This document shows positions 23,001 through 33,728 of a stretch of DNA of 64,000 bases, piece after piece. A program made the position numbers and the translations under genes. The stretch comes from Cornus controversa (taxonomy: Eukaryota; Streptophyta; Magnoliopsida; Cornales; Cornaceae). The DNA lies in the NCBI GenBank assembly GCA_026545225.1, contig CM048846.1:15933001-15997000 (forward strand), written 5' to 3'. The first letter of the stretch is position 1. Each line of letters opens with the position of its first letter. The notes beneath the pieces were generated by a model, which worked only from the letters and a program-made list of their open reading frames with translations, did no database searches and was not told the DNA's origin.

Positions 23001-24500
23001 AAAATTAACTTTTTGTTACCTAGAGCCACTGGCCATTGCCACAATAAGAGGAATGCAACATAAGAATGTGAGAGTCATTGAAGTATTTTCACAAACACTT
23101 GGTGTGCAAGCTTCAATGAAACTTTGTTAGTTCAATCTCCAAAATCAACCCAAATGCTTCAAAGATCAATCCCTTCCACCAATTCAATTCAAAATTAACC
23201 ACAAATATCAACCAATATAATGTAATATATCAAGCACAAAGTATGATGAAAGTTATGACAAAGTGAGGAAAAAGATGAGAAAAAGGCACTAAAGAGGAAT
23301 GAAAGCACATTATGAAAACACAATGCACACAAGCACAATAAATGCATTGGCCGAGCCTACTTAGACCGGTCCAAGGTGGTTAATTTGGTCTGTTGACCAA
23401 GTTTGACCTTCTTAACTTATTTTTGCAATTTTTTGAAAAAAAATGCCTAAAAATTCCAAAATAAAAATCTTGTAAAAATAGAAAAATCTTTTTGGGTTTT
23501 TATTTATGTGAAAATAAAAAATATAACAATCATTTAAAACCAATTTTTCATATAAAATAACAATGAGTTCTAAAATTTTTGAAAAAATTCAAGAAAATTC
23601 ACAAATGTACAATTTAAAAACCATAAATTTACCAACAAAATTCATCATTAAATTCATGATCATGGCACAATTTTTAGTACAAAGATATTTATAAAAATTT
23701 AAAAATTCATCTAATAAATCCGTGTGTATGTGTGCAATCCAACATTATCAAAAATTAATCAAATTTCTTTAATTCATCTTCAAAAACACATTGGATGATA
23801 AACAAATAAAATCACACATGATCAAATTATTTTTCATTGAATTTCATTTTTTTTTATTTCTAAGACGGGTGGTTTTTACGCTTACGAGAAGCCAGTTATT
23901 TCTTCAAAACAACTTCTTTAAAAAATACCTCATTGGAGATTTATGTCATAGTTGTAGCTTCGAACACATCCCGAATGTCGTCTTTTCCTTCTGTCTTAGA
24001 TTTTCACCAATTTTTATTTTTATTTTTTTCAGGCTGAACAAAAATATAATCTTTTCTTTTCATTTTTTTTTTCATTGATCACTTAAATCTTGAATGGTAG
24101 TCATATAATATACTCTAGTCAACTTCACATTAATTTTCAATCAATTCTCTTAGAGTTGGACTAGTGCACAAATTGTATGAACTCAAAAGATAGACCTCTA
24201 AAAAGAAATAAATATAGCACATTAGTAATCAACATTTAGATCATAAGCTCAAGTACTTCATCCATTGATAAATTAAGTGTCTCAATCATGCATTCACAAA
24301 TCAAAGTGAACTTAACCAGAAATATAGAGAATTCACATTATTTTATAAAAAAATATGATTTCAACATTCACATGATTATTATATAAAAATAAATAAAAAA
24401 CCTAACATAATCTAAAGGATATGATCCAATGAAAAATAAATAATGAACATAAGCTCAATCCATGACCATAAAAGTCATAAATGACTTAGTTACGGGGTTT
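20057..24500 (-). mobile_element. Degenerate retroelement-derived region
   Basis: It begins at the abrupt end of the long-TIR element with sequence of a different character (TTGCGTGGTGCGAAAACG, CCTAGAGAGGGGTGATTAGG) and contains one substantial minus-strand ORF (21941-22729) of the plant transposon type. Repeated TGGACCGGTCCA-like palindromes occur at about 20935, 20987, 21005 and 23364. No LTR pair, RT or integrase could be delimited, so the class and ends are uncertain. Confidence 0.5.
21941..22729 (-). CDS. Putative plant transposon protein (Transposase_32-like), 262 aa
   Basis: An uninterrupted ORF of 262 codons starting MAVKCFGTKIKVTTQLI. The layout of an N-terminal segment ending in FIGVSETQ, a central LPRYRGEILYHIVNGNRINV block and LSFPLIVMKILKVKIVY resembles the putative plant transposon protein family (PF20167), usually found inside large plant retroelements; its function is unknown. 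The C-terminal third is polar and may be a coiled coil (GFEKYLKRKFSKLEAF), ending with an acidic HGDDEDYVLVV tail. Being intact within otherwise decayed sequence it may be recent, or just a fragment of a longer protein. I rank the family assignment as likely, not certain; HMM search would settle it. Confidence 0.55.
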   Translation of the reverse strand: MAVKCFGTKIKVTTQLIYEFIGVSETQNSIIFSYIGSEENRPSMEEIIKMLCEPNATLLANKVLSAYITDNVSTLNLIISYTLNLHDHQGDLPRYRGEILYHIVNGNRINVPATILKTMIQETNNSRATNDLSFPLIVMKILKVKIVYIPSNALVMKLKGKFTASNVKPSITNKMKEKVQNETARHHIEEEIVDKSDDNALIAGLYVTDSNRALTARQYNQSIKGFEKYLKRKFSKLEAFIRRALPGTSGAHGDDEDYVLVV

Positions 24501-25127
24501 TACACCCAAAAACCTATTAGGAATAAATTTCATAGTATCAACAGACACAAATTTATCTAAATCTTCCTTTTTCATCCAAATTGTTTTGACATGCAATCTA
24601 TCAGAAAAATATTGTGAAGAAACAGAATCATTCTTCTTTTTATTTGAATTATTTTTAACTTGAGAATTTTTGCATTGTTAACCATTTTTATTGACCTAGC
24701 AGGAATGTAGGTGATGGTGTGTGATGTCTTCAACATAATCAACACCATTATTTTCGTCCTAAAAAGACTATAATTCAGCTGGAGAGAACTTTTTCCAACT
24801 ATCAGAGTCAATGACGGACCAATTTTTTTTTTTTTTTGAGAGAGGACGTCGTTGTAGAAATAAAAAAAGAAAGAATTGAAGATAATTTATTTTTAAATAA
24901 AATGATAAATACAAAAATGTAATTTTAATTGATAATATTTTTGTTTATTATATTTACAAAAACAAGGGGAAGAGAGAGAGAATTACCTTACTATCTTTTG
25001 AATCCAAAAATAATAATGAGGGCAAGAATATATAGGATTAGTATTTTAAAAAATTGAGTAGGAGCATTTTTAATTTTTTTACAAAAATCATTCATGATAA
25101 TATAAATATCCAAGCGCATGCTCTTGA
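24501..25127. other. AT-rich DNA, no gene seen
   Basis: A poly-T/A run near 24823 and low-complexity sequence. The short minus-strand ORF here has no recognisable domain. Confidence 0.5.
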
Positions 25128-25420
25128 TAGGTCCGTGCCTGACTTAGAGTTGTTATATGAATTTTATTTTTCTTTATCGAGTTATAATATCTTTATTTAT
25201 TAAATTTATACCTGTTAATTTCAATCTACTCTTTCTCTTATCATTATCATCACTATAAATCATGTTGCTCATTTTAGTCAGAGAAGAATAATTTCAAATG
25301 TGACCGAGAAGAGGGATTGAGGGACGCAATTTATTTTTGGAGGGCTTTATGGGTGTTTCTAGTCACATCTCAGTCTTCAAATGGTATTATTACAATTGAT
25401 TTTTTTTTTTTAGGAAATTA
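25128..25420. repeat. Dispersed repeat, copy 2 (pairs with 17500-17850)
   Basis: Same orientation as copy 1, 7.6 kb away. It contains an additional segment (about 25322-25370) absent from copy 1. Confidence 0.8.
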
Positions 25421-25506
25421 TTATATGTACAGGAAAGCAAATGAATCTCTTTATTTAATTCATTTTTTCTCTTCAAACAATATGTTTAAATATGTAAAAA
25501 GTTTTT

Positions 25507-26054
25507 GAAAAAAATTAGATTTTAATTACCAAAATTGTAAAAATTTGTCTTTTGGTGACCTTAAACTTAATAAAAGCTAGATAGGTACCAAACTTAAAAA
25601 CTAATTACTAATGGATGACCATTTAATTTTATTGTCCAAAATACTCTTTATTCTCTCCATAAATTCCCATCCTTTCTTAAGTCTACTCCAACCTCTAAAT
25701 ATCATAAATTTCAAAGAATCCTATTACTTGTGTAGAACATATATACATTCTAAAGAAGATATAATAATATATATAAATGTATTCCTATATATTAATATCT
25801 TATTAATAAATAAAAAAATTAATTTGGGTGCAATTAATTACAAATCTCACATTTAATATTAATAACCTAACGAATCATAATTTTTTTTCCCTCTTAAACA
25901 CCCAAAATAGATTGAAAAGATATTATTCTTTTTTTAAATTGGAATTAGGATTAAGTTGCTAAACCTGGACATACTAGTGGCAAAAATGAAAAAAAAAACC
26001 TAAACATACTGGGAACAAATTGAAAAAGGCACATGCATTAATTGTAAGACCAAC

Positions 26055-26095
<41 letters not shown>

Positions 26096-26352
26096 TTCTC
26101 TCTTTATACACACACACACATATATATACTTTTATTTCCTAGAATTCTTTTATGCATTTTGAAGATTTGATATTTGAGAGTGCGATTGGAGAAGACAAAA
26201 AAGGAATAAAAGAGAGGGTATTTTAGACATTAAAGTTAAATGGTCACTCATTGACAATTATTGTTCAAAATTGGTCTCTATTTTATCGAGTTTAAGATTA
26301 CTACTGTAAAACAAATGTTTTTAATTTTAGTCATCAAAATCTAATTTTTCCA
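25507..26352. mobile_element. TIR element with about 150-bp inverted ends
   Basis: The left arm (AAAATTAGATTTTAATTACC ... GGATGACCATTTAATTTTATTGTCC) and right arm (ACATTAAAGTTAAATGGTCACTC ... AAAATCTAATTTTTCC) are inverted copies. The core is AT-rich with (AT)n(AG)n and (CA)n microsatellites at 26052-26120. No target duplication was resolved. Confidence 0.65.
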
Positions 26353-26439
26353 GAGTTTTTTCACATACTAGTACTAAAGACGAGTAACATTCATTTTCTT
26401 TTCAAGAGAATCCTTTTTCAATCCTCCTACTTTTTGACT

Positions 26440-28530
26440 AAATTACTCTCACCTTTTTTGAGGTTTTTCCTAATAACTCTCGAGTTAAAGTTTTTAAAAT
26501 ATGATAGTCAATCTCCCTTGACTCTCTGAAATTTGGTTAGCTTTATTCCGGATATCTCTGCCGTTAATTGACCATCGGTTTCGTTAGAGTCAATTAATAT
26601 AAAAAAAAAATTAAAATACCAAAACTACCCTCAATAGTGGTAGTGTTGGTGTGTGTGTAAAGTGCATGAAACTCCTTTTTTTAATTTATGCAATCGAGGA
26701 CAAATTTCAAAATTGGGAGAATTTTGACACTGAAATGACCGAAGTATCTTTATTTTATTTAAAAATAAATAAATAAATAAAATATTAAATTACTAGACCA
26801 TCCATCAAAGATGTACCCAAAACCAAACAAATCTAATCTAACCCATGGCAAGCTTGGTTGCTCGGGGTTGTTGGGTATATTTCGGAAGTGAAACCATGGG
26901 GAAGTCGGCAAAGCTGCTCTGTTGGAAAATGAACCGTGGCCATGGTGATGGTGGTGTTGCCAGATGGTGGGTCTTCCTTGGCCGGAGATGATGGTGTTTG
27001 AGAAAGGAACAATGTGCGTGGAATACCGTCGCTTCTTGGTTTCAATGGAGCTCGTTGGCGACTTCAATGGTGGTTGTTGTCGGGGCTGTGCATGGCTTGG
27101 GCAGTGTTTGGAATGGCCATGAATTCCAGTGGTGGCGGGTCTTCCTTGGCCTGAGAAGATCCAGGAGATGATGGTGTTATAAAGAGAAACAATGTGCGTG
27201 GGAAACGGTCGTTTATCAGTTTCAATGGGGCTCATCGGCGGCTTCAATAGTGGTTGTTGTCGGGGCTGTGCATGGCTTGGGCAGTGTTCAGAATGGCCAT
27301 GAATTCCAGTGCTTGTGGGTCTTCCTTGGCCAGAGAAGATGACCGAAGATGATGGTGTTAGAGAGAGAAACAATGTGCGTGGTAAACGGTTGCTTCTCGG
27401 TTTCAATGGGACTTATCGGCGGCTTCAATGGTGGTGGTTGTTGTCGGCTGTGCTTGGCTTGGGCAGTATTTGGAATTGACATGAATTCCAGTGGTGGTGG
27501 TGTATCCTCATATATAATGATAATAATAAAAGAAGTGGGTTCAGGAAGACAGATTGGGGTCTGGTTCTCCAGGAAGAGGTTATTGGGTCTGTTATGGTTA
27601 TCCAAGAAGAGGTTATACATGTAATGAATTTCACCCATGTGCTCAATTTGACAGCACTCATTTCTGTTGAATCTATGGATTAAATTGATGTCAACTGAAT
27701 CATCTTAATTTTAAGCCCAAATTTTTATTGTGTACATATATTGTACTTTTATTATGGTTTGTACACCATTGCATCATCAACCTCACTTTTCTTTTCGCAT
27801 CATATCGGCATCTCGGTTCTCTTCATCAAATGTGCATAGGTACAAATTTATATATATACACACACCCACATACATATCATCCACAGAGAGTGTGTGAAAA
27901 AATGTGAATAGAGGTTGAATCATAGCCAAACAAGAGTACAAATATATAGATAATTGAAAGGGGCATTTTTGTCTCAAAAGGGTATTTTTGAATTTTAAAA
28001 AGAAATTTGACATAGAAAATTGCAACCGGAGTAATTTGCTCTGGATTTTGAAATTATAAGGATTTATATGCACATACCAAATAGTATGAGTGTTTTTTTT
28101 GCACATTTTCTATATAGCAGGGTGTTTTATGCACTTTACGCTATATATAATAATGATCTCTTGTTCACCTGTGAGCAAAAAATTTTATACACACCAAACA
28201 TAGTAACAGTTGGATATGATTTAAGTATAAAAAATGCAACTTTCAAAAATTATTGCAATCATATCCAATGATTACTATACATAATATGGAAGAATTTCTT
28301 TCTTACCATATATATATATAACATGTTAATTTCAATCAAAGGATTAAAAATTGAGGTTATTTTTGCACAAAAGTATTATAACTTGAAGGTACTTTTGTAA
28401 TTGTATATTAGATATGATTTCGTTAAACGAATCGTTAGTCGGATATTAGAGTAATTTTGTAAAAATTTTAATTTGAGATTAATTAAGCCAAACTTTTAAA
28501 AAGATAAGAGTAGTTTACCTAATTATAAGA
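26440..28530. mobile_element. Diverged TIR element carrying a 180-bp minisatellite
   Basis: The left region (TAAATTACTCTCACCTTTT, 26452 on) and the reverse complement of the right region (GTAAACTACTCTTATCTTTT, from about 28521) align over about 60 bp, suggesting weak terminal inverted repeats. The interior contrasts with the surroundings: 26840-27500 is GC-rich and repeated. No transposase is present. Confidence 0.45.
26935..27500. repeat. Tandem repeat, about 180-bp unit, three copies
   Basis: The block TGGTTGTTGTCGGGGCTGTG occurs at 27071 and 27251 (exactly 180 bp apart), with a third diverged copy near 27435, each followed by CATGGCTTGGGCAGTGTT-like and GGGTCTTCCTTGGCC blocks. The minus-strand ORF 26759-27406 stays open through it because the unit is a multiple of three, giving a repeated GIHGHSxHCPSHAQPRQQP peptide. 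I do not call it a gene. Confidence 0.85.
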
Positions 28531-29174
28531 GTAGTCATACATATCTTATCTTAGCATAGTATAACATAATAAGTACACCTACGAGTCCTTGACACGTTTT
28601 TTTTTACTAAAAAAAAAAATTTAATTGTAATCAAATAAAATTTTTCTTTCTGACAAAATTAGCTTCACAGTACATTTACAGAGACTCGAACTCTTTGCTT
28701 TTTATTTTGAAAGGAGTAGAAATATCATTAGACCACCTACCTGATATCAAATACTAGTTAGATTTGGTGCTGGCCATTTTTTCCGGAAAATTAATCAGGT
28801 ATTTAAAGAGAGTTGGAGGCATATTAGTTAAAAATAATAATAATAGGTATAAATCTATTTATCAATTGTATGGATTTAAGTAGTTCTTTAAGTTCATGGT
28901 TAACAACCTATCTTTGACATTTAATAGTTCAATAAATTAAATTCCAAGTGCATAGGCCATCAAAATGAACTGAGCTAGTTTGTTGGTTTTCAACAAATGG
29001 TATATAAGTTAAAAAAGGGAAGCTATGATTGCCTGACTCATCTAAAACTTCTTACCAATTTCTAAACAGGTCTCAAACATCTCAAACTTCTTACTAGTTA
29101 GAGTATACGTTATGAGGTGGACATTGTGAAGATGAATTAAAGGGACAGTAGGGAGAGGCATTAATTTCGGCCCA

Positions 29175-29227
<53 letters not shown>

Positions 29228-29259
29228 CCATCTCCAATCTAGTTTCAGTGTTACAATTA
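28531..29259. other. AT-rich DNA, no gene seen
   Basis: Contains a (TA)n microsatellite of about 48 bp at 29179-29226. No exon-like sequence was found on either strand. Confidence 0.6.
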
Positions 29260-31000
29260 GAGGGTCTATTTGGTAGCGTTGCCGTTTTCAATTTTCTGTT
29301 GTCAATTTTCAAAAATTTGTTCGATAACATTATTTTATTTTGGGTAAAGTGCACTCACACCCTTTGAGATTTGCCTCAAACACACTTATTTACAAAATTT
29401 GCTTAAATCTACACTCACACTCCTGAACAAAATTGCATTAGTAATTTGCATGAAAAATTACAATTTTACCCATAAATATAATAATTATATTATATTTAAA
29501 AAATCTATTAAAATAAAATGACTAAACTAACCCTCCAACCGATATATTACTATATTAGTGTCCCTTGAATTAAGTGAAGGGGCAACAAAATTTTTTGAAT
29601 TCTTTTGTTTTGTTTTTTAGTTATAAAAAAGAATTGTAAAATAAATAAATGAGTCCAATGTATTTTGGTGATTCAATTTAGCAAATAATTTATATTATTT
29701 ATCTATTATGTGTATGACCTAATATTAGTTGTCATTGAAAAATAAAATTTAATTTGAAGAAATTCAAACTTTGAGGCTAAAATTTACTTTATATTAATCT
29801 TGGATGATTTTTTTTTTCTTTTTTCCAGTACTTACTTTTCAATTTTATCAGTGCTTCACTACTTTTTTTTTCTTTTTGAAATAAATGTATGCATACTTTG
29901 TAATAAAAGGCAAAATGCAAAATATCCTCTTTTAACTTTCTCATATTTGCAAATAAACTCATGTACTTTTGTAACACTCTTCATATAAGTCTCCTTTGTT
30001 GTCATCTCTCTACTATTGTCGAGACACCACTGCCACCACCAAAGCCATGTTATCATTGCCAATTTTCATGTGCATTGCCATAACAAACGGTGAAAGAGAA
30101 AAAAATAAAAGAAAAAAAGAGAAAATGATGAAAAATTAAGAGAAAAAAGTAGATAAAATAAAGAAAATAAAGGGGGTTAGATGTAGAGAGATGGATTCGG
30201 GAAAGAGAGAGATGAAGGAAGAGAGAGAAAAAGAGACAGAGTGAGGAGAGAGAGAGAAAAAAAAAGGAGAGAGAGAAAGGAAGAATTAGAGAAAGTGAGC
30301 TTTGATGGCGAGAGAGGAGGGAGAAAAGCAATAAGGTAATAAGGATAGTTTTGTCGAGTGAAAAAGAAAAGTCGGGAGCAATATGGTATTTTAACGTGAA
30401 AAGTAAAGTTAAAAATGTCTTTTCAGTTAGTGAAAGGTAAACCAGACATTTCAAATAATTTTTTTACCGATGGATTTCAATTGAGTGTTGTGTGTGGTCA
30501 AATTCCAAACCTCAGAGGTGTGAGTGTAAGTTTAAGCAAACTTTGTATATGAATGTGTTTAGGACAAATCTCAGGATGTGTGAGTGCATTTTGTCCTTTT
30601 ACTTTCAAATACTCAAAACAAAATCACTTAACATTTTCAATTTTCTACTGTCAATTTTCAAAAGCTTGTTTGATATCGTTATTTTACTTTCAGACTTCTA
30701 AAACAAAATCACTCAATTGTGGCCACTTTCCTTGTAATTTTGAAAGCTTCAAAACAAAACTTTCAAAAAATATGGATGCTTATTTTTTTTTTCATTTATT
30801 ACAACTTTTTTATTTTAGTCAATGATTTTACTTTTTTTTTTTCTACCAAATATGCTTTCTATTTTTTGCTTTCAAAAATTCAATCGTAGATTACGTTACT
30901 AAACATGTTCTTCTTTTGACAAAAATAGCACAACAAAATCACTACTTCACTTTTTACATAATTGACAAAAAATAAATGACAGCGTACCAACCAGGCCCTA
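29260..31000. mobile_element. TIR element (hAT-like) hosting a nested Mutator-like element
   Basis: The outer ends are inverted: AGGGTCTATTTGGTAGCG on the left, CAGCGTACCAACCAGGCCCTA on the right. Inside the left end lies CAATTTTCTGTTGTCAATTT and, after the nested insert, CAATTTTCTACTGTCAATTT appears as a direct repeat. No matching outer target duplication was found. The nested element is 29342-30596. Confidence 0.55.
29342..30596. mobile_element. Nested Mutator-like element
   Basis: The ends are GGGTAAAGTGCACTCACACC and GTGTGAGTGCATTTTGTCC, inverted over roughly 100 bp. The flanking 9-mers TTTTATTTT (29333-29341) and TTTTACTTT (30597-30605) agree at 8 of 9 positions. The core has a long purine-rich tract (30090-30310) and no transposase. 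Confidence 0.75.
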
Positions 31001-32033
31001 AATAATTCCATTTTAATTTTCAAAAATTTAAGTTGTTGAAAATTTTATATTCGAAGAAAATTCAAAAAAAAAAAATCATTACTACCTATATCGGATGAAA
31101 ATGAAAACAACTTATGCTTTGTTTCAAGTAATTATTTTATATTCAATATTCCTGAAAGTTTTAAGTTTGTGCATGTAGATCACGTGATATATATATATAT
31201 ATATTTTTCATTTGAAACGTAAGATGATGTGAAATTCGCAAGCAAAAAAGGCATGCAATCGGTCAATTCACACATAGAGATGATCGATTTTTAGCCATTT
31301 TCAAAAATTAAAAAACGAGTCTTAAGAAGAAAAAAAAAATAAGAAAAGGAGACAATATTCGAACTCACTTTTTCTATTCAATATAAATTTTTTTTTTTAA
31401 AATAATACTTCTAATTTTATATTTTTTTCAAATATCACAACTATCCTTTTAGATATGGAACAATTTTTTTGTCTCCTCTCCTCTTTCCAATCTTTAATGG
31501 GTTTTCATTTGTTCAAGTCTTAAAAGAGAGCAGACAGCTTAAAAATAGAGGTTGTTGAGTATCTCGTATTAGAATCAAACATACAATTCAGGGGGTTATA
31601 CACATGAATACATGTGTTTGTGTATATGATTATGGGTCGTGTTTTAAAGTTTGATTGTTATTCTAACAAAATTGTTGAAAATTTGTATTTGTTTTTTAAT
31701 CTGAAATTACATGGGATGTTCATGAGAATTTAGTTACAACATTGAATATTGTCGTTAATATAATTTATGTACATGCATTTGGAGGAACCGATTTTTAAAT
31801 TTCAAATTTCAGATGGTTTATCCATACGTATGGTGCAGGAAGGATATCTTTACTAACAAGGTCGAGCAAAGACAGAAACAGAAATGTAGCTTCCAAAATG
31901 CATCACCAAACAAGATGATTTTTTTTAAAAAAATTTTTAACAACACCAAACAAGATAACTACCGAGCAAATGTATGAAATAAAAAATATAAATAAATAAA
32001 TAAAGGTGGTTGATATTCCTGTTCCGCTACTCT
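31001..32033. other. AT-rich intergenic DNA, no gene seen
   Basis: Low-complexity sequence with an (AT)n run near 31188-31205. Nothing recognisable on either strand. Confidence 0.6.
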
Positions 32034-32041
32034 CTTAGCCA

Positions 32042-32739
32042 CAGGGGTGCACAAAAATCCGTCCAAACCGAGAATTCAAACCGAATCAGACCGGACCAGA
32101 CAATTCGGTCCGATTTTTTCGCGGTCCGGTTCAGTCACGATTCTAATTTTTTGGAACCGTGTAATGATGATCCGGTTACGGCTTCAGGTCCCTCAAGACC
32201 GGACCGAACCGTTCTATATATATAAATAAAAAATATATTATATCTAATATTTAAATATTATACTTATAATATATTGTATTGTATTGAGATTTTAATTACT
32301 TTGAATTTGTGTAACTTTTGGAAGTTTAGTTTTTGCTTGGGATTTCAATTTGTATTATGCTTGAAGTTTGTTTGATGTTAGATTTTATGTTTTTACTGGT
32401 TGGATTATTATGTTATTACTGTTATTTGTATTAGTTTTTAGTGGTTCTTTAAAGAAATTATATCATGATTTAATTATGCTGACACTTGACAAATAGTAGC
32501 TTCAAAAGATTTAAAATTGATGCTTGAAATTAGTTTGCAGTAGGCTTGAAATTGAGGCTTAAAACAGGTTGGTAAGCTGTGGAACCGAACCGGACCAAAC
32601 CGGTTCTTCACGGTTCGATTCGATCCGGTTCCATACGATTAAACGGTTTGGTCCGGTTCCATTTTTAGTGGAATCGGACCATACGGTTTGATTCCAAAAA
32701 AGGCCAGAACCAGACCAATCCGGACTGTGTGCACCCCTA
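32042..32739. mobile_element. hAT-like non-autonomous element, 698 bp
   Basis: The inverted ends are CAGGGGTGCACA and TGTGCACCCCTA, with a perfect 8-bp target duplication CTTAGCCA (32034-32041 and 32740-32747). Sub-terminal CGGACC/GGTCCG and CCGGTTC motifs cluster at both ends. The core is AT-rich and non-coding. Confidence 0.92.
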
Positions 32740-32747
32740 CTTAGCCA

Positions 32748-33599
32748 TGCATCTTTTAGTTTAGACTATAGTTTTTTTTTCTTTTCTTTTTTCATGGCAA
32801 AAAAATAGAAATATTATAAATCAAACATCACAAATATAGAAAGCCAGAATTTCTTCTAGATAACAAAAATAATTCCGTAAAACAAATCTTTATCAAAACG
32901 CTAAAGTTTCCAACCCTTAAAAAACACAATTCACTGCTCTATAAATGAAGAGGAATTTTTGAAAAAGAAAATTTTCATTCTTTTGTAAATATATGCGCGC
33001 TGTATTATATACTACTTAAAAGTATTTAATTCAATCACATAATAATATAATTTCTAAAAGTTTCTTTTTTTAAATCAAACAAGCTTATTTGGTTTGCTTG
33101 CTTATTGAATTATATAACATTCTTTATATTTAAATAAAACTAGGCTCTTTTTTTATATTTTCCGTTCAATTAAACATACTTTTTAAAACCTGAGAAAAAA
33201 ATACTGTTTATTGTAGTGATTGGTTAGCTTTTAATTTAATATTTTTTCTATAATGAGATAAGTTTTATTTATTGATATAAAATTTGCTCACAAGTCAAAT
33301 ACTATTTATACTAATCACATACTTTTTTTTATCCTAATCACATAAACTTTCTAGTATTAAAAATTATAAGAACCAAGTATTCTATTGTCTACAGAATCTT
33401 TTGTAATTTTTCTTTAAAGGAAAAAAGAAGATATCATCTCCCATGAATAAACTTGTACATGTATACATCAACAGGAGAACTTATATATAATGTACATCCA
33501 ATATATATCCTATCCAGTAAATAGACAAGTTACTCAGAAACCACAACATTGCATCCAATGTCACCAGAACCAGTTCTACAGGCATTCTGTCAGATTTAA
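32748..33599 (-). other. Downstream region and probable 3' UTR of HBS1-like
   Basis: AT-rich sequence after the HBS1 stop codon (33602-33600). The 3' UTR probably occupies the part nearest 33599. No clear poly(A) signal was assigned and no other gene was seen. Confidence 0.4.
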
Positions 33600-33728
33600 C
33601 TATTCTTTCTCTATTATTCGAGTTACAATGCCTACAGCAACTGTTCTGCCTGATGCTCTTAGGAATGCCCTCCCAAGAGCCCTACAGCTAGAAAACTCCT
33701 CCACGCAAACCGGTCCTTGCAGAACCAC
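33600..33728 (-). CDS. HBS1: HBS1-like exon 11 (C-terminus and stop)
   Basis: 129 nt. The acceptor is atttcag|GTGGTT. It encodes [20 protein letters not shown] and [14 protein letters not shown], ending in TAG (33602-33600). Confidence 0.95.
   Translation of the reverse strand: MVLQGPVCVEEFSSCRALGRAFLRASGRTVAVGIVTRIIEKE

Noticed and set aside
26759..27406. 215-codon minus-strand ORF as a gene
   Set aside because: It stays open because it spans a 180-bp tandem repeat; overlapping frames are also open and there is no known domain.
29100..30454. Serine/phenylalanine-rich minus-strand ORFs as membrane proteins
   Set aside because: They translate the purine-rich tract and AT repeats of a transposon; composition alone explains the hydrophobicity.
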